A stretch of 64,000 nt of DNA from Candidatus Abyssobacteria bacterium SURF_5 (lineage in GTDB: Bacteria; Abyssobacteria; SURF-5), in NCBI GenBank assembly GCA_003598085.1, contig QZKU01000115.1, positions 24,267 through 88,266 of the forward strand. Reading direction: 5' to 3'. The translations under genes were made by a program, and so were the position numbers. This document shows, one piece after another, positions 45,195-54,805 of the stretch (position 1 is the stretch's first letter; every line of letters begins with the position of its first letter). The notes beneath the pieces are model-generated. The model worked only from the letters and a program-made list of their open reading frames with translations, made no database searches and was not told where the DNA came from.

Positions 45195-46595
45195 TCAACG
45201 GCGGGATGAGCGGCGCCAGATGCTTGCGAAAGATCGCAGGCCTGACAGGTTCGCCCTGACGTCGGCCCACCTTCGAACCCTCAATAAACGCCGAAGTAGA
45301 TAGCGGGGGCGCAGATAGAATTGCCGAACCGCCCTTCGATGATACCGCCTGACTAATTCAGGAGGGAGCGAGGTATCCGTATATGTCGGCCGCATATAAT
45401 CGAAACGCGACAAATCCTGCTCGACGGCTTTCCCTCTCTGCTCCGCCCGCGCGGCCAGTTCCGTGCCCGGCAGCGGCATGTAAATGGAAAATTCCGCGAT
45501 ATCTGAGTCGAGCTCCCGCGAGAAGGCAAGAGTTTTCTTCATGCTTTCCTCGGTTTCGCCCGGGAAACCAAGGATGTAATTTGCGACCGTCGCGATGCCG
45601 ATTTCCCTGGTCAACTTCATGTTTTCCCGTATGATCTCGAGTTTCAATCCCTTTTTGAGCACCTTGCTCAGCATCTCTTGATCGCCCGATTCAATTCCGT
45701 AGGAGATCAAAACGCAGCCGGAGTCGCGCATCATCTCAAGAACAGGGCGGGAGACCCTATCCAGCCGGGTCCCGCAAATCCATTTGAGACGCAGTTCCTT
45801 TAACATCGCGCACAGTTGCGTGAACCAATCAAGATTGAACGTCAGCGTATCGTCGTAAAAATACGCCCCCCGGATGCCGTACGCATTAATCAGAGACTCC
45901 AGTTCGGCGCGAATATTATCGACCGTTCGCAGCCTGATCTGCTTGCCGTGAACAAGTTCAGATGCGCAGAACGCGCAGCGGTAGGGACATCCGCGCGAGG
46001 CAATCAACGGTAAAGACGGCTGCGGAAGCGACCATTTGATGCGGTCGTGTCCGGAGGCGGCGAAATACCGCTGGATATCAACCAGGTGCCGTGCCGGCAT
46101 CGGCAACTCGTCAAGATTCACGATTCGGACAGGCGGCGGACCGATTGCGATCTCGCCGTTTGTCCTGATCAGGATGCCCGGTGTTTCGGCTGCTGCCTTG
46201 CGCACAGGATAAGCTTGAGCAAGTAATGGCATCACGTGTTCGCCCTCTCCGATTGCGACCATATCGGCTGAGCAGCCCTCGATCGCTTGTCGCGGAACGA
46301 CTGAGGGATGTATTCCGCCGAGGACTATCCAGCTTTCCGGCACAAGAGATTTCGCGAATGCCGCTATTTCCTTCGCATGCGGAAATAAGGGCGTAGTGCA
46401 GGTTATGCCGATCAGCTCCGGATTCCAGTCCCGCAACAGGCGGCGAAGTTCCACTCGGCCGGGGTCAAAGCCCAGATCATGTACTTTTACCGGCGCCTGC
46501 GCCTTCTCGAGAGCCGCCGCTATATACAGCAGTCCCAGCGGGGGATTCGCCGCGACGTGTGGGCTCGGGTTTATCAGGAGCGTCTTTGCAGTCAT
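45195..46595 (-). CDS. B12-binding-domain radical SAM protein
   Basis: From the ATG at 46595 this is a 466-residue protein. MTAKTLLINPSPHVAANPPL followed by GLLYIAAALE is the typical start of cobalamin-binding radical SAM enzymes, and VLGGIHPSVVP plus GEGEH complete the N-terminal domain. The cluster motif ASRGCPYRCAFC has Cys203, 207 and 210. YIFDDTLTFN-like (YFYDDTLTFNLDWF) and SYGIESGDQEML lie on the barrel. The Arg-rich last 60 residues look membrane- or nucleic-acid-associated. It is the second of two B12-type radical SAM genes in the locus. Substrate unknown. Confidence 0.87.
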   Translation of the reverse strand: MTAKTLLINPSPHVAANPPLGLLYIAAALEKAQAPVKVHDLGFDPGRVELRRLLRDWNPELIGITCTTPLFPHAKEIAAFAKSLVPESWIVLGGIHPSVVPRQAIEGCSADMVAIGEGEHVMPLLAQAYPVRKAAAETPGILIRTNGEIAIGPPPVRIVNLDELPMPARHLVDIQRYFAASGHDRIKWSLPQPSLPLIASRGCPYRCAFCASELVHGKQIRLRTVDNIRAELESLINAYGIRGAYFYDDTLTFNLDWFTQLCAMLKELRLKWICGTRLDRVSRPVLEMMRDSGCVLISYGIESGDQEMLSKVLKKGLKLEIIRENMKLTREIGIATVANYILGFPGETEESMKKTLAFSRELDSDIAEFSIYMPLPGTELAARAEQRGKAVEQDLSRFDYMRPTYTDTSLPPELVRRYHRRAVRQFYLRPRYLLRRLLRVRRWADVRANLSGLRSFASIWRRSSRR

Positions 46596-46639
46596 TTTAT
46601 TATAATTAATTGCATTATGAGATTCTGTGACCTCAATCC

Positions 46640-47650
46640 TCATTGACTCCAGTTGGAGCGATCGAGTTCTTGTGCCAGGAAGAGCGACCGGATCGTCGCA
46701 AGACCGTACGTCATCAGAGTGACCCAACAGACAACCGGATGAATGAACCACGCCAAATCTCTTTTGCGAGAATATCCGAGAAGCGCCTGAGCCAGCAGGG
46801 GAAAAAGAAGAAGTGTGCTCACAATGAATTTCAGGTAGCCCCAGAAGTACTGTTGATGCGGATACGTTCGGCGCCCGAGCTGTTTATAGTAAAGGAAATC
46901 CGAAATGCGCCGCTTTTGCTTCCGAACAAAAGTCTTGAGGTTCGGACAGTACAGATGGACAACCCCCTTCTTGACAAATGCAGCTTTTCGCCGGCCTTTG
47001 TGAACAAGTTGATGGATGATGTCGATATCGAAATAATAGGGGCGGTAATCAACTTCCTGGATCGCTTTTTTCCGGATCAGGCACCCATTGGCTCCCATTG
47101 TCGGAATGCAATTCTCGGTCAGGAGGACCTCGTAGTAATCCTCCCGATCGTGCATTTCGAGCGGCAACCCCGTCCATTTACCGGTCAACGTATTGAACCG
47201 GTCGTAGTTGCCGAGGAAAAGGTGGATTGGGTCGTTCATTCCGATTAACGCGCAGTAGCGGTCGATGATCGAATCTGAGAGCCGGTATGTGAGCGCGTAG
47301 CTTTCCGAACAGAAAATCTCATCATCTTGAAAGGGGATCGCCATCTTTTCCAGCCAATCCTCGCTATCGAGAATGTTATCGCTATCGATCAAAGCCACGA
47401 TTTCGCCCGAAGCCGCATCGATGCCGACTGCTTTGCCGGCCTCCCCCGTTTTCAGGGGATTCTGAAGGATTTTGTCGACCTTGAAGGAAGACGCGATTTC
47501 GAGCGTGCCATCATGCGAGCCGGCATCGACAAGGATAATTTCCACTCTTTCACGGGGATAGCGCTGCATCCTGATACTGGCGAGGCAAGCGGTGAGTGAC
47601 CGGCAAGAATTGTAGGTGGGAATAATGACGCTGACGAAGGGCGCGTACAC
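46640..47650 (-). CDS. Family 2 glycosyltransferase with C-terminal membrane helices
   Basis: This 336-residue GT2 enzyme has FVSVIIPTYNSCRSLTACL (5-23), a second motif IILVDAGSHDGTLEI, and VALIDSDNILDSEDWLEKM with the D-x-D metal site. GANGCLIRKKAI lies before the acceptor-side region, and the last 80 residues contain two hydrophobic helices (about 265-285 and 298-318). It probably acts at the inner face of the cytoplasmic membrane on a lipid-linked acceptor. It lies between another GT2 (12 bases) and a radical SAM gene (44 bases). Confidence 0.88.
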   Translation of the reverse strand: MYAPFVSVIIPTYNSCRSLTACLASIRMQRYPRERVEIILVDAGSHDGTLEIASSFKVDKILQNPLKTGEAGKAVGIDAASGEIVALIDSDNILDSEDWLEKMAIPFQDDEIFCSESYALTYRLSDSIIDRYCALIGMNDPIHLFLGNYDRFNTLTGKWTGLPLEMHDREDYYEVLLTENCIPTMGANGCLIRKKAIQEVDYRPYYFDIDIIHQLVHKGRRKAAFVKKGVVHLYCPNLKTFVRKQKRRISDFLYYKQLGRRTYPHQQYFWGYLKFIVSTLLLFPLLAQALLGYSRKRDLAWFIHPVVCWVTLMTYGLATIRSLFLAQELDRSNWSQ

Positions 47651-47662
47651 CGACCAAACCCC

Positions 47663-48721
47663 CTAGCTGTCCAAATGCTTCAGCATCAGTCCCCGAATAA
47701 AAGTTATTCCATATACAAAATGGGTCAACATCACTCCGATTGCGCCCAGCAACGCCACGTCGAGCCGACTTGCCGGCAAAAGCGAGACCAGCGCGAAACC
47801 AAAATAACAGAGCAGGCTGATGACGAGGATTGCGGCAACGACGTTCGAGAAGACTGAAAGGATAGACCCGAAGAACAAGATGGTCACCACAATGCTGGGC
47901 AGGAAATAGAACATGCGTCGCGACGTTTCGGGATACGTCTTGGCGAAGTATCCCCGATGCAGGCCGACATTGGCGATCTGTTTCAGGTGATCGAAGAAAA
48001 GGCTGCGCCGATGGTGAAAGACCACCACCTCGGGGCGGTAAAGAATCTTCTTGCCAAGCCTGATGATTTCGAGGCACATCTTCGTGTCTTCGCCTCCGTA
48101 GAACGTGGAGGAAAAGCCGCCGATCTTGCGCAAAATGTCCGTGCGCACCAGCAAGTTGAAGGCGGGAAAATCATCAACCTCTCGGGCTTTGCGCTGAATG
48201 AAGCGGTACAGCGCCTGTCCGCTCCCCATCGGAGAACTGTAGACGGCCCCGCTTGCTTGCGCCAGCAGGCCGTCCTCGGGAGGAGTAACGCCCGGCCCGC
48301 CGACAGCCGCGATTTCCGGCTTATCCAGGTAAGGAACGGCGCTGCGCAGCCAGTCGGGACGGGGATATGCATCATCATCGATGAACGCGCATATCTCGCC
48401 GGCGGCGTTCTTGATGCCGATATCCCTTTTTTCACCCGGACCAGTAATCTGTTTGCCGGTCGAAATGATCGAAACCAGCCCTTCCTTCCTTAGGCGCTTC
48501 AAATTGCCGACCCGCGGATTTGTCGCCTCATTGAGGTTCGGCTCGTCAACTATGATCAGAATCTCGAAATTCGGATATTCCAGATTGCGGAAATGGCCGA
48601 AGTCTTTCAGGAATCTCTCGCTGCACGTGTGAAGCGCTATGATCACGCTTACCTTCGGAACGGGCGGACCCTCCTCCTGCGGCTGATGAAACAGCCGGAC
48701 ACGCATATCAGTATCTGTCAT
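47663..48721 (-). CDS. Family 2 glycosyltransferase with C-terminal membrane helices
   Basis: This 352-residue GT2 enzyme has VPKVSVIIALHTCSERFLK (21-39), AAGEICAFIDDDAYPRPDWL with the D-D-D metal motif near 116, AVGGPGVTPPEDG, and YGGEDTKMCLEIIRLGKKIL, the E-D motif before the acceptor side. Three hydrophobic helices follow (about 265-345). The N-terminal MTDTDMRVRLFHQPQEEGPP is an unusual hydrophilic leader. Its start overlaps the preceding GT2 gene by 14 bases. Confidence 0.88.
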   Translation of the reverse strand: MTDTDMRVRLFHQPQEEGPPVPKVSVIIALHTCSERFLKDFGHFRNLEYPNFEILIIVDEPNLNEATNPRVGNLKRLRKEGLVSIISTGKQITGPGEKRDIGIKNAAGEICAFIDDDAYPRPDWLRSAVPYLDKPEIAAVGGPGVTPPEDGLLAQASGAVYSSPMGSGQALYRFIQRKAREVDDFPAFNLLVRTDILRKIGGFSSTFYGGEDTKMCLEIIRLGKKILYRPEVVVFHHRRSLFFDHLKQIANVGLHRGYFAKTYPETSRRMFYFLPSIVVTILFFGSILSVFSNVVAAILVISLLCYFGFALVSLLPASRLDVALLGAIGVMLTHFVYGITFIRGLMLKHLDS

Positions 48722-49520
48722 AATGCCTCAGAATATACAGTCTGTAGAAGATGGCCATGGTGTCCCACCACGTTGTGTAGATATCGGTCGGACGAACCCA
48801 GCGCCTGATCTTCTTGCCGATATTGGGTCGGTAATCCACAACCACCGGCGCCTCAACGATCGTAAAATCGTGCCGGTGCGCCAGGACCAGCAATTCCAGG
48901 TCAAAAGCGAATTTCTTCACCAGCATTTGCGGAAATACTTTTTCGAGCACTTGCCGCTTGAAAAGTTTCAATCCCGTCTGGGTATCATGGATCGGCAGGC
49001 GGAACAGCAGCTTGACCATGAAGAAATATACCATGCTCACAATCTTGCGGTGAAACGGATAATAGAGCTTTGATTGCGGGTGCCTCTTGGAGCCAATGAC
49101 GACGTCAGCGTCCGCCCCCCTCATGTGATCAAAAAAAAGCTGCAACTGGCTCGGATGCAGGTCGAGGTCCGCATCGATGAAAACGATAGTATCTCCCTCG
49201 CTGTACTTGAAGCCTTCCCGCAGGGCGCCGCCTTTTCCGAGGTTCGTTTTGTTTTTAACCAGCTTGACGCGCGAGTTGTCGGCCGCAAAACGAGCAGCCT
49301 CTTCGTACGTATTGTCGGAGCTGCCGTCGTCAATTACGATAATCTCGAAGTCACGGCTGGTTTCGCGCAAGAACGCAAACGTCTCTCCGAGGTTGTCATA
49401 AATGCCGGCCCCTTCATCATGAGCAGGCATCAACACCGAGAGTTTGCCCGGAAATTCGTTTTTTGTCCGGGTGCCGCAAATGCAGGGTTCGGACTGTTTC
49501 ATTTTGAGGGATTTTAGCAT
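48708..49520 (-). CDS. Family 2 glycosyltransferase, polyprenyl-phosphate sugar synthase type
   Basis: This 270-residue GT2 enzyme has LSVLMPAHDEGAGIYDNLGE (28-47), IVIDDGSSDNTYEE, NLGKGGALREGF and TIVFIDADLDLHPSQLQ with Asp116-x-Asp118. HDTQTGLKLFKRQVLEKVFP (about 178-197) is the loop seen in DPM/ALG5-like enzymes, which load a sugar onto a polyprenyl phosphate. An N-terminal Cys-x-Cys (EPCICG) is unusual. The start could be ATG 49520 or the ATG six codons later; neither has a clear ribosome binding site. Confidence 0.88.
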   Translation of the reverse strand: MLKSLKMKQSEPCICGTRTKNEFPGKLSVLMPAHDEGAGIYDNLGETFAFLRETSRDFEIIVIDDGSSDNTYEEAARFAADNSRVKLVKNKTNLGKGGALREGFKYSEGDTIVFIDADLDLHPSQLQLFFDHMRGADADVVIGSKRHPQSKLYYPFHRKIVSMVYFFMVKLLFRLPIHDTQTGLKLFKRQVLEKVFPQMLVKKFAFDLELLVLAHRHDFTIVEAPVVVDYRPNIGKKIRRWVRPTDIYTTWWDTMAIFYRLYILRHYDRY

Positions 49521-49553
49521 AAATGCTTGTCACAATTCAAGATTAACAGTTTG

Positions 49554-50879
49554 CTAGATCGACGTGCGGGGAACGGCGGAAGCTTCGGGCAGCGGCTTTT
49601 TTGCCTTTGCCGGATGGAATGTAACGATGGAAATCGAAATGAATAAGGCAAAGCCGCCGGCTGTTAATGTCAGCAGAACGGACATCGGCGTCTGATGAAA
49701 GACTGAAATGGCGGCGAACGTCAACAACGTGAGCGGCAGCAGGAGCCACAGAAAAGAATAGCGTTCATTCGCGAGATTATAATTGACCAAAATAGTCGTG
49801 GCGGCAACTGGAGTGATAGCGATTCCGAACAGTTTAATCAGCGCAACTAATTCAGGCGAATCGGTTTTTCCGAGAAACAGCGCCACATAGCGCGCCAGCG
49901 CAAAACAAATGACAATGCCTCCTAAAGACAGGACGATCTCTATAAGCAGTCCGCGTTTTAGTATCGGCAGCGTATTTTCGCCCGTCGCCTTCTTCCGGGC
50001 CACCTTTGGGAAAAGCGCCAGGGTGATGCCCAGTGGAAGAAACAGAAAGCTCTTTCCCACGATCGAGGCGGTGGCGTAGTAACCCGCCAGTCGGAGACCG
50101 TCGCCCACGTCGCCGTAGAAATGCCGAACGAGCGCAATGTCCAGATTGCAGAAGAAGCTCAAGAAGAAAAGCGCCGCGACCACAGGCAAAGCGAAGAGAT
50201 ACATCTCCTTCATCTGCACTTCGGCGCTTTCAGCGACCGGCGCCAGAACAGGACGAAAGGCCGGGAAGCCAACCATGAAGGAGAGAATGAACGAAAGAAG
50301 AACCCCGAATAATACGCCGCCCACGCCCCACCCGATCAAGGCGAACAGTATCCCCAACCCGCACTTTGAAATGAAGCCGACGAAGTAGGATATCCCCAGA
50401 TAATTGAACCGTTCTCGACCTTGGAGAACCGCCCAGAAAACGGGCAATAGATACATGAAGAAAAGCAGGAATCCAGCCACTATGATCGGGGCAGTGCTTC
50501 GAATTTTGAAGAAGTCGCCGATCAAGGGAGCGCCGAGAATTGTTCCGACCATCAACACACATGCGACGATGCCGACACGCTTCAAGCTTCCCAGAAACAG
50601 TTGTCGCACTTTCGCGGCTTCTCCCGTTGCGGAATACTGCGCAATAAACTTTGTTATCGTTGTCTGGATGGTCACGATCGGAATTGAAATGATGTAGAGG
50701 AGCGACAGCAGAGAGTTTAATGCGCTGTACCCTTCCGGCCCGAGATTTCGGCTCATGAAGATGTGAAAGTAGAAATTAAAAAGATTGCCCAGCCCGATGA
50801 TGATGATCAGGAACCCTTCATCGAAGAGGCTCTCTCGGCAACGCGCCGGCGCGGGCATTTGGATTGCTGTATCAGACAT
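49554..50879 (-). CDS. Polysaccharide flippase (Wzx/MATE-like)
   Basis: This 441-residue protein has about 12-14 hydrophobic helices and the N-terminal segment HIFMSRNLGPEGYSALNSLL (about 37-56), typical of the polysaccharide-biosynthesis (RfbX/Wzx) branch of the MOP superfamily. Family members flip lipid-linked oligosaccharides from the inner to the outer face of the plasma membrane. It is the first gene of the 13-gene glycan operon, behind its own promoter. No Wzy polymerase with clear signature is seen in the locus. The final residues are hydrophilic. Confidence 0.85.
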   Translation of the reverse strand: MSDTAIQMPAPARCRESLFDEGFLIIIIGLGNLFNFYFHIFMSRNLGPEGYSALNSLLSLLYIISIPIVTIQTTITKFIAQYSATGEAAKVRQLFLGSLKRVGIVACVLMVGTILGAPLIGDFFKIRSTAPIIVAGFLLFFMYLLPVFWAVLQGRERFNYLGISYFVGFISKCGLGILFALIGWGVGGVLFGVLLSFILSFMVGFPAFRPVLAPVAESAEVQMKEMYLFALPVVAALFFLSFFCNLDIALVRHFYGDVGDGLRLAGYYATASIVGKSFLFLPLGITLALFPKVARKKATGENTLPILKRGLLIEIVLSLGGIVICFALARYVALFLGKTDSPELVALIKLFGIAITPVAATTILVNYNLANERYSFLWLLLPLTLLTFAAISVFHQTPMSVLLTLTAGGFALFISISIVTFHPAKAKKPLPEASAVPRTSI

Positions 50880-50914
50880 GTCTTGATGAATGCTCCGAAG
50901 ATTTCAATTGAATC

Positions 50915-50944
50915 ATTGTAGCCGGGAATCCAAAAGGTTTGCAA
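50915..50944 (-). promoter_or_regulatory. Promoter for the glycan operon
   Basis: On the minus strand TTGCAA (plus 50939-50944) is followed after 18 bases by TACAAT (50915-50920), a five-of-six -10 box. It sits in the 122-base gap between hemW and the flippase, both read leftwards, so the operon could also receive read-through from lepA-lepB-hemW. Confidence 0.5.
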
Positions 50945-51001
50945 CAATTCCATTGCCAGAACCGGGCATGCCGAATACCTGCAGGCGAGGAACGAGGGAA
51001 C

Positions 51002-52126
51002 CTATGGCAGGAGCCGCATCGCAACCTCGTTCGCGAGCCGCCACCCGTCAAATGTGGAACGGATCGTGTCATCCTCGTACTCGATGTATCCTTCTGTGAC
51101 CATTTGCTCGAACGAACCTCCGAATAGCTCGACCGGGTGGACTCCAAACTTCGTCCTGAAAGAAGAGCAATCGATCCTCTCGCTCAATCGCAGCCGCTGG
51201 ATCATGGTCTCGATAGCCTGCATCCGAAGCGGAATATATTCTGCCTCCTCCACGGCATGTCCTCTCCGGCACACCGCTTCCATGTAGCGGACGGGGTCAC
51301 GGACGTTTACCACCCGTTTTCCGTCGAGATATGAGACGGCGCTTGCACCCAGGCCCAGATATTCTCCGTTCGACCAATAGACAAGATTATGGCTCGCGCG
51401 TCTGCCCGGCTTGGCGAAGTTCGAGATCTCGTAATGCTCGTATCCCGCTCGAATAAGAATTTCCCGCGCCGCCTGATACAGTTCGAGTTCCTCTTCCGCC
51501 GTTTTCCTTCGAAATGTCCCCGCTTCCACGAGGGAATCGAAGGGAGTCCCCGGCTCAACAGTCAGGCAGTAGGTGGAAAGATGCTCCGGCGCGAGCGAAA
51601 CGGCTTCTTCAAGCGAATGCCGCCAGCTTTGTATCGTTTGGTCCGGGATCGCAAAAATCAGGTCAAAATTGAGGTTCTTGATGCCGCTGCCGCGGATGAT
51701 TTCGTTCGCCCGGTAAATGTCCTCGCTTCCGTGCAGTCTGCCGAGTGTCGTCAGCTCGCTGTCAATGAAGCTCTGGGCGCCAAGGCTTACGCGGTTGCCG
51801 CCAGCCGAGATAAAAGCATCTATTTTTTCCCGCTCTACGGTGCACGGGTTGGCTTCAAGCGTGATTTCGGCGCCGGTAGAAATATGGAAAGAAGAACGCA
51901 ACGAATGAAAAAGGCGGGTTATCTGAGCGGCGCTTAAGACGGTGGGTGTTCCGCCGCCTATATGGAGTGTTCTGACTGTTGAAACGTGCTTCGCCCTCTG
52001 CCGGATTTCCTCGCCAAGCGCCTCAAGGTATCGATCGACGGAACCAGCGGCCGGCACGGACGCGAAATCGCAGTACGGACATTTGGAACTGCAGTAAGGA
52101 ATGTGTACATATACGGCTTCTGCCAT
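51002..52126 (-). CDS. hemW: HemW-like radical SAM haem-handling protein
   Basis: This 374-residue protein has the oxygen-independent coproporphyrinogen oxidase fold but the HemW pattern: VHIPYCSSKCPYCDF with cysteines 12, 16 and 19 (C-x3-C-x2-C) and no N-terminal extension of true HemN. LHIGGGTPTVL, the G-A-Q-S-F barrel strand (VSLGAQSFIDSEL) and HYEISNFAKPG follow. HemW binds haem and is thought to insert it into respiratory proteins, fitting a respiring host. The gene is 15 bases downstream of lepB, an arrangement seen with lepA in many bacteria. Confidence 0.92.
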   Translation of the reverse strand: MAEAVYVHIPYCSSKCPYCDFASVPAAGSVDRYLEALGEEIRQRAKHVSTVRTLHIGGGTPTVLSAAQITRLFHSLRSSFHISTGAEITLEANPCTVEREKIDAFISAGGNRVSLGAQSFIDSELTTLGRLHGSEDIYRANEIIRGSGIKNLNFDLIFAIPDQTIQSWRHSLEEAVSLAPEHLSTYCLTVEPGTPFDSLVEAGTFRRKTAEEELELYQAAREILIRAGYEHYEISNFAKPGRRASHNLVYWSNGEYLGLGASAVSYLDGKRVVNVRDPVRYMEAVCRRGHAVEEAEYIPLRMQAIETMIQRLRLSERIDCSSFRTKFGVHPVELFGGSFEQMVTEGYIEYEDDTIRSTFDGWRLANEVAMRLLP

Positions 52127-52141
52127 GATGGGTCAATTTGG

Positions 52142-52870
52142 TCAATCAATGAGTCCGAGCCGTTTGGGCGGCCAGTAGATGGCAACAGCCTTCCCCAGAA
52201 TGTTCTCGCGCGGCACGAAACCCCAATACCGGCTGTCGCGGCTGTTCAAGGAATTGTCGCCGAGCATAAAATAGGAATCAGGCGGCACCGTTACTCCCCC
52301 TTCGCCGAACGCACCGGCGGGGAAATAGACCCTGTCGGCGACGGATGCCGGCTCTTCAAGCCGCTCGCCGTTGATGTAGATGTGGCCGCCTCCTTCGATA
52401 AGCGAATCGAATGCCGGGTTCCAATTGGGATCGTCCGATACAATCTGCACATGATCTCCGCCGACCGCGACGATGCGCTTTATGAAATCCTTTCGCTGGT
52501 CCAACCCCTCAATTCCTTTGGTCTCGAACACGACAACGTCTCCGCGTTTGGGATCGGACAAGGGCAGAATTCGTTCGTCGCTAAAGGGAATTCGGAGACC
52601 GTAGATAAATTTGAGCACGATGATTTTGTCTCCATGTCCGTAGTTCATTGCCCCACGCAGGGTCGGCTCCATACTTCCGGTCGGAATCTTGAACGTCTGC
52701 AGGAAGAAAGTCCTGATAAAGAGGGCCAGGACAACGGCGTAGATGATGGTCTTCGTCCATTCCCACAGGAGAGACTCGCGCTGGTTTTCCGCCTCGACCT
52801 TCTCTTTCACATCAGAGACAGCCTTTGACATTCTGCCGGGTCCTTTCTTTCTCTTCTCGAACGGTCTCAT
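52142..52870 (-). CDS. lepB: Signal peptidase I
   Basis: This 242-residue protease removes signal peptides from exported proteins. After a basic cytoplasmic tail there is one clear membrane helix (about 40-56). The catalytic Ser66 sits in PTGSMEPTL and the general base Lys131 in [13 protein letters not shown]. The C-terminal [17 protein letters not shown] is the last family box. Its start overlaps the lepA stop in ATGA, the usual lepA-lepB pairing. Confidence 0.96.
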   Translation of the reverse strand: MRPFEKRKKGPGRMSKAVSDVKEKVEAENQRESLLWEWTKTIIYAVVLALFIRTFFLQTFKIPTGSMEPTLRGAMNYGHGDKIIVLKFIYGLRIPFSDERILPLSDPKRGDVVVFETKGIEGLDQRKDFIKRIVAVGGDHVQIVSDDPNWNPAFDSLIEGGGHIYINGERLEEPASVADRVYFPAGAFGEGGVTVPPDSYFMLGDNSLNSRDSRYWGFVPRENILGKAVAIYWPPKRLGLID

Positions 52871-54669
52871 TCAACTTCAAAAACCGCCATGAAGGCCTCT
52901 TGCGGCAGTTCAACGTTACCCACCTGTTTCATCCGCTTCTTGCCTTCCTTCTGACGCTGCAAGAGTTTTCGTTTCCTGGTGATGTCGCCCCCGTAGCACT
53001 TTGCGGTAACGTTCTTGCGAAGCGCTTTGATGGTTTCGCGCGCGATCACGCGGTTGCCGATTGCGGCCTGAATGGCGACTTCAAACAACTGCCGGGGGAT
53101 CACCTTTCGCAGCTTTTCCGCGAGTTGTTTTCCCCTCAGGTATGCTTTTTCCTTGTGCACGATACAGGACAAAGCGTCCACCGGGTTTCCGTTAAGCAGC
53201 ACGTCAAGCTTCACCAGGTCCGATTGACGAAACCCGCTGACTTCGTAATCAAACGAGGCGTAACCGCGTGTGGCGGATTTCAAGCGGTCATAGAAATCGA
53301 GGACCACTTCGCTGAGCGGGAGGTCATAGTTGACCAACACCTTTTGCGGTCCCAGATAATGTGTCCGAATATGTTCTCCCCTTCGAGAGGAGCAGAGCTG
53401 GCAGATGGTGCCGATGTACTCGGGTGGAGACAGGATAGTGGCGTGAATGTACGGTTCCTCGAGATACGCCACCCGCGAAAGCTCCGGCAACCGTGCGGGA
53501 TTATCAATGTCGAAAAACCCGCCGTCGGTCGTGTGGACGCGGAAAACAACTGAGGGAGCCGTGGTGACAAGGGCAAGATCAAACTCGCGCTCCAGGCGCT
53601 CCTGAATGATCTCCATGTGGAGCAGCCCCAGAAATCCGCACCGGAAACCGAAGCCGAGCGCCTGGGAGGTCTCCGGCTCGAAATAGAACGAGCTGTCGTT
53701 CAGACTCAGCTTTTCCAGCGAAGACCGCAACGTGTCGAATCCACCGGGTTCAGTCGGATACATGCCGCAAAAAACCATCGGCTTGACCGGCTTGACACCT
53801 GGCAACGGTTCCCGAGCCGGATTCGACGCATCCGTCAGGGTGTCACCTATTTTGATGTCGCGGATGCTTTTCATGTTGGCAATGACATATCCGACATCAC
53901 CCGCATTCAGTTTGTCGACCGGAACCTCTTCAAGTTTGAAAATGCCGACTTCCTCAACCTCATACGAGCGGTCCGATGACATTGCAGTGATTTCCTGCCC
54001 CGGCTTGATGCAGCCGTCGACGACGCGAATGTATCCGATCGCCCCCCGGAATGAATTATAGATGGAATCGAAAAGCACCGCCCTCAAAGGAGCGGCGTCG
54101 TCGCCGCCGGGGGGCGGAATCCTCCTTACGATTGCCTCCAGTATTTCAGGGACACCGATGCCGTTTTTTGCGCTCGCCAATATTGAATCCTGCGGGTCGA
54201 GCCCAATAATGTCAGAAATCTGTTGCCTCACTTCTTCGATTCGCGCGTTTGGCAGGTCGATCTTGTTGATGACCGGTATGATCACCAGGTTTCGATCCGA
54301 GGCCAGGTAAGCGTTCGCCAGCGTCTGTGCCTGTACTCCCTGTGATGCGTCTATCAGGAGAAGCGCCCCCTCACAGGCTCCCAGGCTCCGCGCAACTTCA
54401 TAGGAAAAATCGACATGGCCGGGGGTATCGATAAGATTCAGAAGATAGTTGTTTCCGTCTGCGGCCGTGTAATTGACTCTGATGGCAGCTGCCTTGATCG
54501 TGATTCCGCGCTCCCGCTCAATGTCCATGCTATCGAGCGTTTGTTCGCGTAGCTCACGCTCGGGAATAGCGTGTGTATATTCAAGTATCCGATCGGCCAG
54601 GGTCGATTTGCCATGATCGATATGCGCGATAATACAGAAATTTCTTGTTTTACTTCTTAAGTTGTTCAT
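52867..54669 (-). CDS. lepA: Elongation factor 4 (back-translocating GTPase)
   Basis: This 600-residue translational GTPase has full family length. The P-loop AHIDHGKS lies at 15-22, DTPGHVDF and NKIDLPNA complete the G-domain, and [14 protein letters not shown] and the C-terminal [19 protein letters not shown] with a final [13 protein letters not shown] are LepA-specific. It acts on stalled ribosomes and helps initiation and biogenesis. It is the first gene of the lepA-lepB-hemW operon, with a strong promoter 36 bases upstream. Confidence 0.97.
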   Translation of the reverse strand: MNNLRSKTRNFCIIAHIDHGKSTLADRILEYTHAIPERELREQTLDSMDIERERGITIKAAAIRVNYTAADGNNYLLNLIDTPGHVDFSYEVARSLGACEGALLLIDASQGVQAQTLANAYLASDRNLVIIPVINKIDLPNARIEEVRQQISDIIGLDPQDSILASAKNGIGVPEILEAIVRRIPPPGGDDAAPLRAVLFDSIYNSFRGAIGYIRVVDGCIKPGQEITAMSSDRSYEVEEVGIFKLEEVPVDKLNAGDVGYVIANMKSIRDIKIGDTLTDASNPAREPLPGVKPVKPMVFCGMYPTEPGGFDTLRSSLEKLSLNDSSFYFEPETSQALGFGFRCGFLGLLHMEIIQERLEREFDLALVTTAPSVVFRVHTTDGGFFDIDNPARLPELSRVAYLEEPYIHATILSPPEYIGTICQLCSSRRGEHIRTHYLGPQKVLVNYDLPLSEVVLDFYDRLKSATRGYASFDYEVSGFRQSDLVKLDVLLNGNPVDALSCIVHKEKAYLRGKQLAEKLRKVIPRQLFEVAIQAAIGNRVIARETIKALRKNVTAKCYGGDITRKRKLLQRQKEGKKRMKQVGNVELPQEAFMAVFEVE

Positions 54670-54704
54670 CTTGAAAATTTAAGGGAAACGGAAAAAGCCA
54701 ACTT

Positions 54705-54733
54705 ATTATAACAAAATTGACCGGCGCATTCAA
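54705..54733 (-). promoter_or_regulatory. Promoter for lepA-lepB-hemW
   Basis: On the minus strand TTGAAT (plus 54728-54733) is separated by exactly 17 bases from a perfect TATAAT (54705-54710). It lies 35 bases before the lepA ATG at 54669. Confidence 0.7.
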
Positions 54734-54805
54734 TGATTTCGCGGAAGCGGACGGAAGTGGGTTGTGCAGGCATAAGAACATTTGTTTCTGAGACCGATCC
54801 GCCCT

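Noticed and set aside
46599-46604. TATAAT on the minus strand just before the radical SAM gene at 45195-46595
   Set aside because: It lies only three bases before the start codon and has no -35 partner, so it would start transcription inside the gene.
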